Assembly (NCBI GenBank): GCA_037137455.1 | Contig: JBAXKG010000001.1 | Coordinates: forward strand, 1 to 64,000 | Length of the DNA: 64,000 nucleotides | Source of the DNA: CAIVAT01 sp037137455 | GTDB taxonomy: Bacteria; Bacteroidota; Bacteroidia; Bacteroidales; FEN-979 | Direction: 5' to 3' | Part shown: in pieces, positions 35,194-44,178 of the stretch | How positions within the stretch are numbered: position 1 is the stretch's first letter | How the letters are laid out: every line of letters begins with the position of its first letter | The notes under the pieces: generated by a model | Seen by the model: the letters and a program-made list of their open reading frames with translations, nothing else | Told to the model about the DNA's origin: nothing | The model's database searches: none | Translations under genes and position numbers: made by a program

Positions 35194-36864
35194 TTATTTT
35201 ATTGTTTTGATGGTTGAGGCCTGTTTTAATAGTATATTTCTTAAAGGATCAAAAGAAAGATCAACTGGCTTTTTTGAAAAAGGAAATTCATATACCTGGT
35301 TATTAACATCATTAATAACACGAAGAAGCGTATCAGTTCCATCGCTGAATTTTATTAAAATCTGAACAGGCATTTTAAAAAATATCGAATTTGACTGTGT
35401 CTGTTTAATAGTGAAGGATACCTTCCAGCTGCTAATTCCTAGGCTGTCAATATCAAACGAATTTTGATATACCGGGTGATTTGGGGCATAAACCCATTCA
35501 TCGAAAAACCACTTCAAATCTGTACCCGAAACCTGGATGGCCTTTGCAAAAAAATCGTGGGTATAGGCATTTTTAAATATAAAATTGGTATCAGATGCAT
35601 ATTGATTCATCACATTAAAAAAAAGTGAATCACCTAATACATACCGGAGCTGATGTAGCACACAGGCTCCTTTGTTATAAGAAATTGCCTGATTATAAAG
35701 GTCATCGCCTGACGGTGTATTGATAGACCATTGCGGCTGATAGAGTGGCCAGCCTGGATTTTTTGCAAGGTAATAGTCGGCTAAAGCACTCATACTGGCT
35801 TTATATGCACCAATACCCGCGGTGTGCTCGACCCAAAGTTTTTGACAATAAGTTCCGAATCCCTCATTTAACCAGATATCTGCCCAGGTTCCACAGGTAA
35901 TCATGTCGCCAAACCATTGATGAGCGTGTTCGTGAGCAATTAAATTGACATTACTATATCCGTTTGGTTTAAGGTTCACCATACTCTGATTTTCCATTCC
36001 TCCCCATGGAAAAGTATTATTCAGGGTTGCAAAACCAATTTTCTCAAATGGATATTCTCCGAATTTTTGCGAGAAATAATCTGTCAGAGGAATGATGGTT
36101 GTGTCAATCTTTGAAATGTTCTCGCCTTTGGTGTAATAAATTAGTATAGGAATACTGTCGTTGGGGTTGGATAATTTGTGCCAGCTTTTTTTATGAACAA
36201 GGAAATTGACATTTGAAGAGAGGGTGATTAGATATGTTGAAGCCGGAATATCCGATATCCAATGGTAAATAATCGTGTCACCCGAAATAGTCGAATCGGC
36301 TAGTCGCCCTGTCGAGGCAAGGCGAACCGAAAATGGCACACTGGCATTCAATTCCCACGTAGCTTTATCGGAAGGGTGATCCCGGCATGGCATCCATTTT
36401 CGTGCACCCTCAGGAGGCGAATCGGTATAAACAGCTCCATCGAAGGAATAAAAAGCATTATCCTCGACATTGCGGTGCCTGTAAAAGATTTTTATATCCA
36501 GAATTTCTCCGGGTTGGTATCTCCTGTCAAGAAATATTTTCAAGGAATCATGCTTATGCGTAAAGGAGACCCCTGGAAGCCATACCGAATCTATTGTAAT
36601 TGATCTGTTAACGGCATTCAGGGTAATGGAACTTAAAGTAGAATCAACACGCAATGTTATCACTTGTTGTGCTGAAAATGTTTTTGGAAAAGGGCTGAAA
36701 TAGCACTGATATAATCCAATAACCAACTTGTATTTCAGGACATCGAAACTATTCTTCGAATAAAATTGCGAGTGGTCATTTGATGTTGTTGATGCGAAAA
36801 TAACATTAGCTGATATTTCAGACAAAAATATTGTCCCGATAATAAAGAGGGAAAAAGCTTTCAC
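35194..36864 (-). CDS. M1 family metallopeptidase, short secreted form
   Basis: A 556-residue exported zinc aminopeptidase-like protein. It has an N-terminal signal peptide (about 1-25), a beta-sandwich domain (to about 240), the exopeptidase motif GGMEN (about 288-292), and the zinc site His311-Glu312-x-x-His315 with Glu334 eighteen residues later. It lacks the C-terminal helical domain of full-size M1 peptidases (about 850 residues), as do many Bacteroidota members, and has no T9SS sorting domain. Likely role: periplasmic or surface peptide trimming. Divergent from an oligopeptide-binding lipoprotein gene, which fits peptide use. Confidence 0.9.
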   Translation of the reverse strand: MKAFSLFIIGTIFLSEISANVIFASTTSNDHSQFYSKNSFDVLKYKLVIGLYQCYFSPFPKTFSAQQVITLRVDSTLSSITLNAVNRSITIDSVWLPGVSFTHKHDSLKIFLDRRYQPGEILDIKIFYRHRNVEDNAFYSFDGAVYTDSPPEGARKWMPCRDHPSDKATWELNASVPFSVRLASTGRLADSTISGDTIIYHWISDIPASTYLITLSSNVNFLVHKKSWHKLSNPNDSIPILIYYTKGENISKIDTTIIPLTDYFSQKFGEYPFEKIGFATLNNTFPWGGMENQSMVNLKPNGYSNVNLIAHEHAHQWFGDMITCGTWADIWLNEGFGTYCQKLWVEHTAGIGAYKASMSALADYYLAKNPGWPLYQPQWSINTPSGDDLYNQAISYNKGACVLHQLRYVLGDSLFFNVMNQYASDTNFIFKNAYTHDFFAKAIQVSGTDLKWFFDEWVYAPNHPVYQNSFDIDSLGISSWKVSFTIKQTQSNSIFFKMPVQILIKFSDGTDTLLRVINDVNNQVYEFPFSKKPVDLSFDPLRNILLKQASTIKTIK

Positions 36865-36948
36865 AGCCCTATTTGATTAAAATCATATAAAACCATAAGG
36901 GTTGCAGGTTGTTTCGCCGAAAAAAAATATTTTGGAGATGTTTGAAAG

Positions 36949-36956
36949 CAAAATTA
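36949..36956 (-). promoter_or_regulatory. Putative -7 box of M1 peptidase gene (TAATTTTG on minus strand)
   Basis: Reads TAATTTTG on the minus strand, 85 bases before the peptidase start. No good -33 element at the usual distance. Confidence 0.3.
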
Positions 36957-36985
36957 ATGATTTTTAACTGTGAGTTTTGATAATC

Positions 36986-37016
36986 CTTGACATTATTGAA
37001 AAAACAGATATTTTTG
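36986..37016 (+). promoter_or_regulatory. Promoter of peptide-binding lipoprotein gene (CTTG, 19 bases, TATTTTTG)
   Basis: CTTG at 36986-36989 and TATTTTTG at 37009-37016 are spaced by 19 bases, 12 bases before the ATG. A near-consensus Bacteroidota promoter in the divergent gap with the M1 peptidase gene. Confidence 0.5.
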
Positions 37017-37027
37017 CGGATTGACAT

Positions 37028-38656
37028 ATGAAATATCTTAATCTCTTTTTTCTTATTTCGCTGGCGCTTTTTCTTTCATGTAATAATCATGAAAGTCAAT
37101 CTGGCAAGACCGTATTCCGCTACAACGAAGCCGCCAACATTACTACATTAGATCCTGCATTTTCAAGGGATCAGACCATTATATGGGCTACTAATCAGTT
37201 ATTCAATGGATTGGTTCAGCTAAATGACCGAATGGAGATTCGACCATGCATCGCCAGATCCTGGGACATTTCAACATCAGGACTAGAATATGTTTTTCAT
37301 CTTCGCCGTGATATTTTGTTTCATGACAGTCCTGCATTTAAAAACGGAAAAGGTCGCAAGGTGGTTGCCAGTGACTTCATCTATTCGTTTCAACGTATTA
37401 TTGATCCTGCAGTAGCATCGCCTGGAGCATGGATTTTCAATAATATTAGTACACACCGGGACAAACCACCATTTGAGGCAATAAATGATTCAACCGTAGT
37501 CGTAAGGCTTAACAAACCTTTCCCGCCTTTTCTCGGCCTCCTCAGCATGCAATATTGTTCGGTAATTCCGCGTGAAGCGCTGGAATTTTATGGACCCGGA
37601 TTTCGCCGTAATCCGGTTGGTACAGGCCCATTTATGTATAAAATGTGGGAAGAGGGAGTGAAATTAGTACTAGTAAAAAATCCTCAATACTTTGAATTTC
37701 TGGAGAATAAGCGACTACCATTTCTTGACGCCATTGCTGTAACTTTTGTTGCTGATAAGCAATCGGCATTTTTGGAATTTATTAAGGGCAAACTGGACCT
37801 TATTTCCGGTATTGATCCTACATATAAAGATGAACTGCTTACACGTGACGGGCAATTACAGTCGAAATATGCAAAGAAAATAATTTTGATTACCCAGCCA
37901 TATTTGAATACTGAATATATTGGCTTTATGGTTGATAGTGCGGTTCAGGCAAAGAATGAAAGTGTGATAATGGATAAAAGGATCAGGCAAGCCATCAGCA
38001 TGGCCTTTGACCGAAAAAAAATGATCCGGTATCTGCGTAACAACATCGGATGCCCCGGAAACCAGGGAATAACCCCAAAAGGGCTTCCATCATTTGATTC
38101 TACCCATATTTTTTATGATTATAATCCCGAGAAGGCCATGCAATTGCTGACCGCAGCAGGATATCCGGGAGGACGCGGATTGCCTGCGTTAACACTGACA
38201 TCGACTCCCGATTACCTGGATATTTGCAAATACATTCAGCACCAGGTTGCAACTATCGGTATAGACCTGAAAATTGAAGTCAATACTCCTGCAGCGGTAA
38301 AGGAGATGAAAGCCCAGGGACAATTATCCATTTTCAGAGCTTCATGGATTGCTGATTATCCAGATGCGGAGAACTATCTATCAATGTTCTACCAAAAGAA
38401 TTTTTGTCCCAAAGGTCCCAATTATACCCATTTTTCGAACCGCGATTTTGACAATCTTTACGAAAAATCTATGTCAACTACCGATGATTCAATCAGGTAT
38501 GATTATTACAGGCAAATGGAAACAATCATTATGGAGGAGTCGCCGATTGTCGTGCTGTATTACGATCAGGTTCTGAGGTTTGTTCAAAATAATATCAAAG
38601 GGCTTAACAGTAACCCGATGAATCTATTAACCCTGAAACAAGTCAGAAAGTTATAG
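37028..38656 (+). CDS. Oligopeptide-type ABC transporter substrate-binding lipoprotein
   Basis: A 542-residue lipoprotein of the SBP_bac_5 (OppA/DppA) family. Lipobox FLSC gives Cys18. Mature-domain features: the start FRYNEAANITTLDPAF, YVFHLRRDILFHD, VASDFIYSFQRIIDP, NPVGTGPF and ADYPDAENYLSMFY near the end. It binds peptides or nickel-like complexes for an ABC importer. No permease or ATPase genes are adjacent, so it either works with distant components or acts alone. The 3' end overlaps the convergent MBL gene by 14 bases. Confidence 0.92.
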   Translation: MKYLNLFFLISLALFLSCNNHESQSGKTVFRYNEAANITTLDPAFSRDQTIIWATNQLFNGLVQLNDRMEIRPCIARSWDISTSGLEYVFHLRRDILFHDSPAFKNGKGRKVVASDFIYSFQRIIDPAVASPGAWIFNNISTHRDKPPFEAINDSTVVVRLNKPFPPFLGLLSMQYCSVIPREALEFYGPGFRRNPVGTGPFMYKMWEEGVKLVLVKNPQYFEFLENKRLPFLDAIAVTFVADKQSAFLEFIKGKLDLISGIDPTYKDELLTRDGQLQSKYAKKIILITQPYLNTEYIGFMVDSAVQAKNESVIMDKRIRQAISMAFDRKKMIRYLRNNIGCPGNQGITPKGLPSFDSTHIFYDYNPEKAMQLLTAAGYPGGRGLPALTLTSTPDYLDICKYIQHQVATIGIDLKIEVNTPAAVKEMKAQGQLSIFRASWIADYPDAENYLSMFYQKNFCPKGPNYTHFSNRDFDNLYEKSMSTTDDSIRYDYYRQMETIIMEESPIVVLYYDQVLRFVQNNIKGLNSNPMNLLTLKQVRKL

Positions 38657-39413
38657 AGAGTCTGTCATAGGCAAGCTTCACAAAATCAGGTATCTCCCTG
38701 CTCACCTCCTGATAAGTTCCCATTTGATGACTGATATGGGTCAGGAAGCCTTGTTCTGGCTTTAATTCGCATAATAATGCTATCGCTTCCTCAAGATTAA
38801 AGTGGGAATAGTGTTTTTGTCTTCTCAGAGCATTGATTACTATAATTTTAGAACCTTGAATTTTTTCCTTTTCTTTTTCGGAAATATTTACTGCATCAGT
38901 AATATAAGTGAAATCCTTAATTCGAAAGCCGAAAACAAATTTATTGCTATTATAATGCAGCGCCCTGATTGGAATAATCTTTAGCCCATTGAGCATGAAT
39001 GGCTTGTTCGTTATGCAATGTAGTACTATCTCCGGGACACCCGGATAAGGATTCGTTTCGAATGCATATGAGAATTCAAGTCTTATTAACCGCTGAACAT
39101 CTTGAGAAGCGAAGACATCAGCAGGTCGATGGTTAATATAATTGAATGCTCTTACATCATCCAGTCCCCCAAGGTGATCCTTATGTCCATGAGTCACCAG
39201 AATTGCATCAATTGATCGGATATTTTCCCGTAGCATCTGCTGACGAAAATCGGGTCCGCAATCCACAATGATCCGTTGTTCGTCAGTTTCAATCGAAATT
39301 GAAGAACGGAGTCGTCTGTCATGATCATCATCCGATTTGCAAACTTTGCATTCACAAGCTATTACTGGCACTCCCTGCGATGTTCCTGTACCTAGAAAAG
39401 TTACTTTCATCAT
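38643..39413 (-). CDS. MBL-fold metallohydrolase (PhnP-like)
   Basis: A 256-residue metallo-beta-lactamase fold hydrolase. Seen: FLGTGTSQGVPVIACECKVC at the N-terminus, whose extra Cys cluster (C-x-C-x2-C) resembles the structural zinc site of PhnP; IIVDCGPDFRQQ; the metal motif THGHKDHLGG; and a late HISHQMGTY. PhnP is a cyclic phosphodiesterase of phosphonate breakdown, but Bacteroidota carry this form without other phn genes, and none are nearby. The likely reaction is phosphodiester hydrolysis with unknown substrate. Preceded on its strand by a TATCTTTG box. Confidence 0.9.
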   Translation of the reverse strand: MMKVTFLGTGTSQGVPVIACECKVCKSDDDHDRRLRSSISIETDEQRIIVDCGPDFRQQMLRENIRSIDAILVTHGHKDHLGGLDDVRAFNYINHRPADVFASQDVQRLIRLEFSYAFETNPYPGVPEIVLHCITNKPFMLNGLKIIPIRALHYNSNKFVFGFRIKDFTYITDAVNISEKEKEKIQGSKIIVINALRRQKHYSHFNLEEAIALLCELKPEQGFLTHISHQMGTYQEVSREIPDFVKLAYDRLSITF

Positions 39414-39427
39414 TACCCAATTTGAAA

Positions 39428-39435
39428 CAAAGATA
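39428..39435 (-). promoter_or_regulatory. Putative -7 box of MBL hydrolase gene (TATCTTTG on minus strand)
   Basis: Exact TAnnTTTG match on the minus strand, 15 bases before the MBL gene start. No -33 TTTG at the expected spacing. Confidence 0.45.
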
Positions 39436-39547
39436 AGAGGTATTGGCTATTTTAATTAATTTGCAGTAATTACAAAATTTAATATCGTTAGTAATATTCA
39501 GAATACTTTGAGCGGTTCCTCTGCGTTTGTAAGTTATTCAGTTGTGA

Positions 39548-39579
39548 GTTGTAAGGTTCATCAGGAATCATTAACTTTG
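39548..39579 (+). promoter_or_regulatory. Promoter of DUF6913-dapA-M14 transcript (GTTG, 20 bases, TAACTTTG)
   Basis: GTTG at 39548-39551 and TAACTTTG at 39572-39579 are 20 bases apart, 34 bases before the first gene. The stretch just upstream contains imperfect repeats of AGTTGT. Confidence 0.45.
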
Positions 39580-39613
39580 CATATCCGTCTAAATGAATAC
39601 TTAACTGCAAATT

Positions 39614-40168
39614 ATGTTTGGTAACATTAGGATCAAAATTGGCCGGTATTATTTCAAAAAGGAAAAATTGAAGACTTCATGTCATCGTCAGATGACTAAT
39701 CTTCTGGAGGCCCAGCGAATTGGTATTTTATATACACTTGATGATGTACCTGATTATGAGCGTGTTTCTGACTTCGTTTCTCAGTTGCAAAGTGACAATA
39801 AAGAGGTGAAGGCATTAGGATTTGTGAAAAACAAAAATCTGGTACAGCGGTTTTTACCCAAATTATCCTACGATTTTTTCTCTAAACGTGATCTCACCTG
39901 GTTTTATAAACCTATCCACGCACAAGTGAGGGATTTTATTGATAAAGAATTTGATCTTCTGATTGATCTGAGTATGCAGGATAATTTTCCATTAAAATAT
40001 ATTGCAGGCCTTTCAAATGCAATGCTTCGAGTGGGGAAATATTCTGAAGAAAATACGCAGTATTATGATCTTATGATAGATACCTCAAGTACAATGACTT
40101 CCGATGAATATCTTGGACAAATTCGACATTATCTCACTATTATAAATTGTGATGCGAAAAGGCTATAA
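39614..40168 (+). CDS. DUF6913-like conserved protein, function unknown
   Basis: A 184-residue cytosolic protein with no signal peptide or membrane helix. It has a basic N-terminal segment (KIGRYYFKKEKLK), then a Rossmann-like alternating alpha/beta pattern (IGILYTLDD, VKALGFVKNKN, LLIDLSMQDNFPLKYIAGLS). I recognise it as the small protein commonly encoded directly before dapA in Bacteroidota, which I recall as DUF6913. Its function is unknown. It overlaps dapA by 17 bases from the ATG chosen for dapA, so translational coupling is likely and a role around lysine or cell-wall synthesis is possible. Confidence 0.75.
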   Translation: MFGNIRIKIGRYYFKKEKLKTSCHRQMTNLLEAQRIGILYTLDDVPDYERVSDFVSQLQSDNKEVKALGFVKNKNLVQRFLPKLSYDFFSKRDLTWFYKPIHAQVRDFIDKEFDLLIDLSMQDNFPLKYIAGLSNAMLRVGKYSEENTQYYDLMIDTSSTMTSDEYLGQIRHYLTIINCDAKRL

Positions 40169-41045
40169 CAAATTCAAGGGAACGGGTGTTGCCATTATTA
40201 CTCCCTTTACAAAATTAGAAACAATTGATTTTGAGGCATATGAAAGAGTCATTAATCATTTAATTCAAGGTGGCGTCGATTTCATTGTAACCCTTGGAAC
40301 TACAGGAGAGGCTTCAACAATTTCAAAGAATGAAAAAAAGGCGCTGATTGAATTTTCAGTCAAGACGATAAATAAACGGGTTCCTTTGGTTGTAGGTATC
40401 GGTGGGAATTGCACCTCCGACGTTGTTTTGGCAATACACGGTTCGCCTCTTAAGGGTGTTGATGCCATACTTTCGGTTTGCCCATATTATAACAAACCAC
40501 AGCAAGAGGGAATTTACCAGCATTTTAAAATAATTGCTGAAGCAAGCCCTGTTCCGGTCATTATTTATACTGTACCAGGAAGGACCAGTAGTAACATCAA
40601 CGCAACCACTACTTTACGGCTTGCCAACGATTGCCAGAATATTGTCGGTATTAAAGAGGCTTCAGGGAATTTTGACCAGATTTTTCAAGTGCTTAAAAAC
40701 CGGCCTGACGATTTTTTAGTTTTATCAGGAGATGATGCTTTAACCTTGCCACTTATTTCTGCGGGAGCTGACGGCGTGATATCTGTCACGGCAAATGCAT
40801 ACCCAAAAGAATTTTCAGAAATGGTCAGGTTAGGACTTTCAGGTGATTTCAAACAAGCAAGAACGATCCATTATAAACTCATTGATTTTATCAACGCTTT
40901 ATTCGTTGATGGAAGCCCTGCGGGAATTAAATCAGCCCTTGAGATTAAACAACTTTGCAATAGTTATACCAGGCTGCCACTTGTTCAGGTTAACCAGGAG
41001 GTTTATAAACTAATTAATAAACTCATTAATCAACTCGAAAAATAG
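40152..41045 (+). CDS. dapA: 4-hydroxy-tetrahydrodipicolinate synthase
   Basis: Condenses pyruvate with aspartate semialdehyde in the diaminopimelate/lysine pathway. A 297-residue TIM barrel: GTGVAIITPF near the start, TTGEAST (about 50-56), PYYNKP, and the Schiff-base lysine in VGIKEASGN (Lys168 from this start), with GDDALTLP later. A GTG codon lies directly before the chosen ATG and could also initiate. The gene overlaps the upstream DUF6913-like gene and is followed by the M14 peptidase gene after one base. Confidence 0.97.
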   Translation: MRKGYNKFKGTGVAIITPFTKLETIDFEAYERVINHLIQGGVDFIVTLGTTGEASTISKNEKKALIEFSVKTINKRVPLVVGIGGNCTSDVVLAIHGSPLKGVDAILSVCPYYNKPQQEGIYQHFKIIAEASPVPVIIYTVPGRTSSNINATTTLRLANDCQNIVGIKEASGNFDQIFQVLKNRPDDFLVLSGDDALTLPLISAGADGVISVTANAYPKEFSEMVRLGLSGDFKQARTIHYKLIDFINALFVDGSPAGIKSALEIKQLCNSYTRLPLVQVNQEVYKLINKLINQLEK

Positions 41046-41046
41046 T

Positions 41047-42780
41047 ATGAAACAGTTCATGCTTGCCATTCTGGTTATTTGCCTGATTTCTTTATCAACA
41101 ATCATCGAGGCACAAAACTCTAGCCGACTTTCCCTTGATAGTCTCTTTAATGATAAAGGTGAGGTTTATTTTAAATTTTCAATTCAGAATCGAGATGATA
41201 TACACATGCTTACACAAGTTATCTCAATTGACAATGTAAGGGGTTCTGAAGTATTTGCCTATGCCAATAGAAAGGAATTTACTGAGTTTCTTCTATTAAA
41301 TCTTACCTTCACGATTCTTCCTAATCCGGGAACCCTTTTGAGTGAATTTGAACTTAACCCGTTTTCAGCAAATGATTTGCCAAAAGACAGGACACAGTGG
41401 AATTTTTATCCCTCTTATCAGCAATACATTGATTACATGGTTGGTTTTGCCTTGGCAAACCCTGGTATCTGCAGACTTGATACTGTGGGAATTTCTACTC
41501 AGGGGCGATTAATACTTGCGGTGAAGATCAGTGATAATGTTGGCCGGGAGGAAGCAGAACCTCAATTTCTTTATACCTCTACAATGCATGGTGATGAAAC
41601 CACGGGATATGTGCTGATGCTCCATCTTATTGATTATTTATTATCGAATTACGGGTTAGATACAACGGTGACAAGGCTGGTAAATTCAACTGAAATTTTC
41701 ATCAATCCCCTTGCAAATCCTGATGGTACATATCATGGCGGAAATAATTCAGTATATGGGGCTACACGTTATAACGCCAACTATATTGATCTAAACCGCA
41801 ATTTCCCGGATCCTAAAACAGGTCAGCATCCCGATGGCAATCCATGGCAGGCTGAAACAGAGGCATGGATGACCTATGCAGGGAATAATCATTTTTCGAT
41901 GAGTGCAAATTTTCATGGTGGGGCAGAGGTTTTTAACTTTCCATGGGATACATGGTATAAATTGAATGCAGATGATAATTGGTGGCATTTCATTGGCCGT
42001 GAATGGGCAGATACAGTTCATAAAAATGGAATTCCTGGATATTTTACATTTCTTGATAACGGGATAACCAACGGTTATGCCTGGTATGAAGTTAATGGTG
42101 GCAGGCAGGATTATATGAATTATTGGCATCAATGCCGAGAAGCTACTGTAGAAATATCCGATGTCAAATTGCTTCCAGCCAGTCAATTGATTTCATTCTG
42201 GAACTATAACTACCATTCATTTCTGAACTACATCGAACAATCGAATTTTGGTTTCAATGGGATTATCTCGGATACAGTTACAGGCGAACCGATTGTTGCC
42301 AAGGTATTTATTCCATTGCTTGATAAAGATAATTCGGAAGTTTACTCACGCCTGCCTTCTGGGTTTTATGCCCGGCCGATTTTTGAAGGACTCTATAATG
42401 TTACATTTTGGGCGCCAGGATATTATACAAAAACAATAGAAAACGTAAGTATTTCAAAATGGACAACAACAAACCTTGATATTAAACTCAGGCCATTAGC
42501 TTATGATGTTCGGGACAAAGTAACCCGTGCTAAGCTGGTTTATCCTAACCCTTCTGATGGACATTTCCGGCTTATTTTACCAGAAAACGCGATCGTAACA
42601 CCATGCTCTTTTCAAGTAATAAACACAATGGGGTCTGTTGTTTATTCTGCGGAAATCAACATCATGACTGGGTCATCGACAATCGATCTCGACATTTCAA
42701 ACCTTCCTGGCGGCCTGTATTTATTAAAATTTATTTCAGGGGACCTTACATATTCAGATAAGCTGATAATAAAGCGGTAA
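41047..42780 (+). CDS. M14 zinc carboxypeptidase with type IX secretion sorting domain
   Basis: A 577-residue secreted protein. Signal peptide (about 1-22); M14 catalytic domain (about 115-395) with zinc ligands His181 and Glu184 in HGDETTG, His290 in FHGGAEV and the catalytic Glu369 in ATVEISD. A carboxypeptidase regulatory-like beta domain (about 405-480) follows. The C-terminal sorting domain (about 495-577) has VYPNPSDGHF, LPGGLYLLKF and the final KLIIKR, typical of T9SS type A cargo. Predicted to be exported across the outer membrane and to act on extracellular proteins. It ends two bases before the convergent next gene. Confidence 0.93.
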   Translation: MKQFMLAILVICLISLSTIIEAQNSSRLSLDSLFNDKGEVYFKFSIQNRDDIHMLTQVISIDNVRGSEVFAYANRKEFTEFLLLNLTFTILPNPGTLLSEFELNPFSANDLPKDRTQWNFYPSYQQYIDYMVGFALANPGICRLDTVGISTQGRLILAVKISDNVGREEAEPQFLYTSTMHGDETTGYVLMLHLIDYLLSNYGLDTTVTRLVNSTEIFINPLANPDGTYHGGNNSVYGATRYNANYIDLNRNFPDPKTGQHPDGNPWQAETEAWMTYAGNNHFSMSANFHGGAEVFNFPWDTWYKLNADDNWWHFIGREWADTVHKNGIPGYFTFLDNGITNGYAWYEVNGGRQDYMNYWHQCREATVEISDVKLLPASQLISFWNYNYHSFLNYIEQSNFGFNGIISDTVTGEPIVAKVFIPLLDKDNSEVYSRLPSGFYARPIFEGLYNVTFWAPGYYTKTIENVSISKWTTTNLDIKLRPLAYDVRDKVTRAKLVYPNPSDGHFRLILPENAIVTPCSFQVINTMGSVVYSAEINIMTGSSTIDLDISNLPGGLYLLKFISGDLTYSDKLIIKR

Positions 42781-42782
42781 AA

Positions 42783-44036
42783 TTAAAATTTATCGGCAAG
42801 TGCAGGAATTGAACCTAATGAGTACTTCCTATTATCCAATTTTTTTCTGACTTCGGCAAAAGCAGCAATTGTCATTTCAACATCTTCAATTGTATGGGCT
42901 GCAGTTGGGATCAATCGGAGCATCATGACACCTTTTGGCACAACAGGATAAATAACCCCGGAACAGAATATACCGTAATTTTCGCGCAGATCGGCAATTA
43001 CCTGGGTTGCCTCAATCGTATCACCTTGGAGATATACCGGAGTGACGGGTGACTGTGTTTTACCGATGTCAAATCCCTTTTCCCTTAGTCCGGTTTGCAG
43101 GGCTTTAACAATTGTCCAAAGTTTTTCACGTAATTCAGGGTGGGTGCGTATCATATCAAGACGTTTCAATGATCCAATGACCATTGGGAGCGGAAGAGAT
43201 TTTGCATAGATCTGTGAACGCATATTATAGGTTAATGATTTAATTATACGTTTTTCGGTGGCCACAAATGCTCCGATACCGGCCATGGCTTTTGCGAATG
43301 TGCCAAAGTAAACGTCAACATCGTCCATTACCTGCTGCTCCTGGCTTGTACCGGCGCCATTTGACCCCATTGTGCCAAATCCATGAGCGTCATCAACCAG
43401 AAGTCTGAATCCATACTTCTCTTTAAATTGAAGAATACCCTTCAAATTACCCAGGTCACCCGGCATTCCAAATACGCCTTCAGTAATGACCAGTATTCCA
43501 CCATTTGTTGAATCAGCTACTTTTCTGGCATGCTTGATCTGAATTTCAAAATTTTCAAGGTTATTGTGTTTAAAAACAAATCTCTTACCAAGGTGCAACC
43601 GCAAACCATCGAGTATACATGCGTGGGATTCAGAATCATAAACAACAACGTCATGCCTGTCGAGCATTGAATCAATTATTGAAACCATACCCATGTACCC
43701 GTAATTTAAAAGGTAAGATGCCTCTTTATTCTCAAAAGCAGCGAGTTCCCGTTCGAGTTGCTCATGGTACTTCGTTTGGCCCGACATCATGCGTGCGCCC
43801 ATAGGGGCAGCTAACCCAAACTGAGCAGATGCATCAGTATCTGCTTTTCTGATTTCAGGGTGATTCGCTAATCCCAGGTAATTATTCAGACTCCAAACAA
43901 GCACAGGTTTACCCCTGAAATACATACGGTTAGAAATTTCACCTTCAAGTTTCGGAAAAGAAAAATAACCGAAGCCTTGATCTGCATATTGGCCCAATGG
44001 CCCCATGTTGCGCGCAACTTTTTCAAAAATATCCAC
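42783..44036 (-). CDS. Alpha-oxoamine synthase family PLP enzyme (serine palmitoyltransferase/BioF/Kbl-like)
   Basis: A 417-residue fold-type I PLP enzyme. Seen: LVWSLNNYLGLANHPE (47-62), SHAC with the PLP-stacking His138, DDAHGFGTMG (215-224), and the PLP lysine Lys249 in FGTFAKAMAG. These are hallmarks of the family that condenses an amino acid with an acyl-CoA: serine palmitoyltransferase (sphingolipids), KAPA synthase, Gly acetyltransferase. The N-terminal MDIFEKVARNMGPLGQYA and the length fit a Bacteroidota group often annotated simply as PLP aminotransferase. Sphingolipid or sulfonolipid synthesis is plausible but unproved. Confidence 0.85.
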   Translation of the reverse strand: MDIFEKVARNMGPLGQYADQGFGYFSFPKLEGEISNRMYFRGKPVLVWSLNNYLGLANHPEIRKADTDASAQFGLAAPMGARMMSGQTKYHEQLERELAAFENKEASYLLNYGYMGMVSIIDSMLDRHDVVVYDSESHACILDGLRLHLGKRFVFKHNNLENFEIQIKHARKVADSTNGGILVITEGVFGMPGDLGNLKGILQFKEKYGFRLLVDDAHGFGTMGSNGAGTSQEQQVMDDVDVYFGTFAKAMAGIGAFVATEKRIIKSLTYNMRSQIYAKSLPLPMVIGSLKRLDMIRTHPELREKLWTIVKALQTGLREKGFDIGKTQSPVTPVYLQGDTIEATQVIADLRENYGIFCSGVIYPVVPKGVMMLRLIPTAAHTIEDVEMTIAAFAEVRKKLDNRKYSLGSIPALADKF

Positions 44037-44084
44037 GTTCAGAATGAATTAAGTTATACAATAGTTGATTGATTTATCAGGTTG

Positions 44085-44092
44085 CAAAAGTA
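44085..44092 (-). promoter_or_regulatory. Putative -7 box of alpha-oxoamine synthase gene (TACTTTTG on minus strand)
   Basis: Exact TAnnTTTG match on the minus strand, about 50 bases before the gene start, in the divergent gap with bamD. Confidence 0.4.
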
Positions 44093-44166
44093 CCAAAAAA
44101 CAAATACTTTTTTAAGCTAGTACCCGTTAGTAAGTGGTATTATTATGATATTTACATCAAAAGTTG

Positions 44167-44174
44167 TAAATTTG
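44167..44174 (+). promoter_or_regulatory. Putative -7 box of bamD operon (TAAATTTG)
   Basis: Exact TAnnTTTG match ending five bases before the bamD ATG, which implies an almost leaderless mRNA. No -33 TTTG is seen. Confidence 0.4.
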
Positions 44175-44178
44175 TGCC

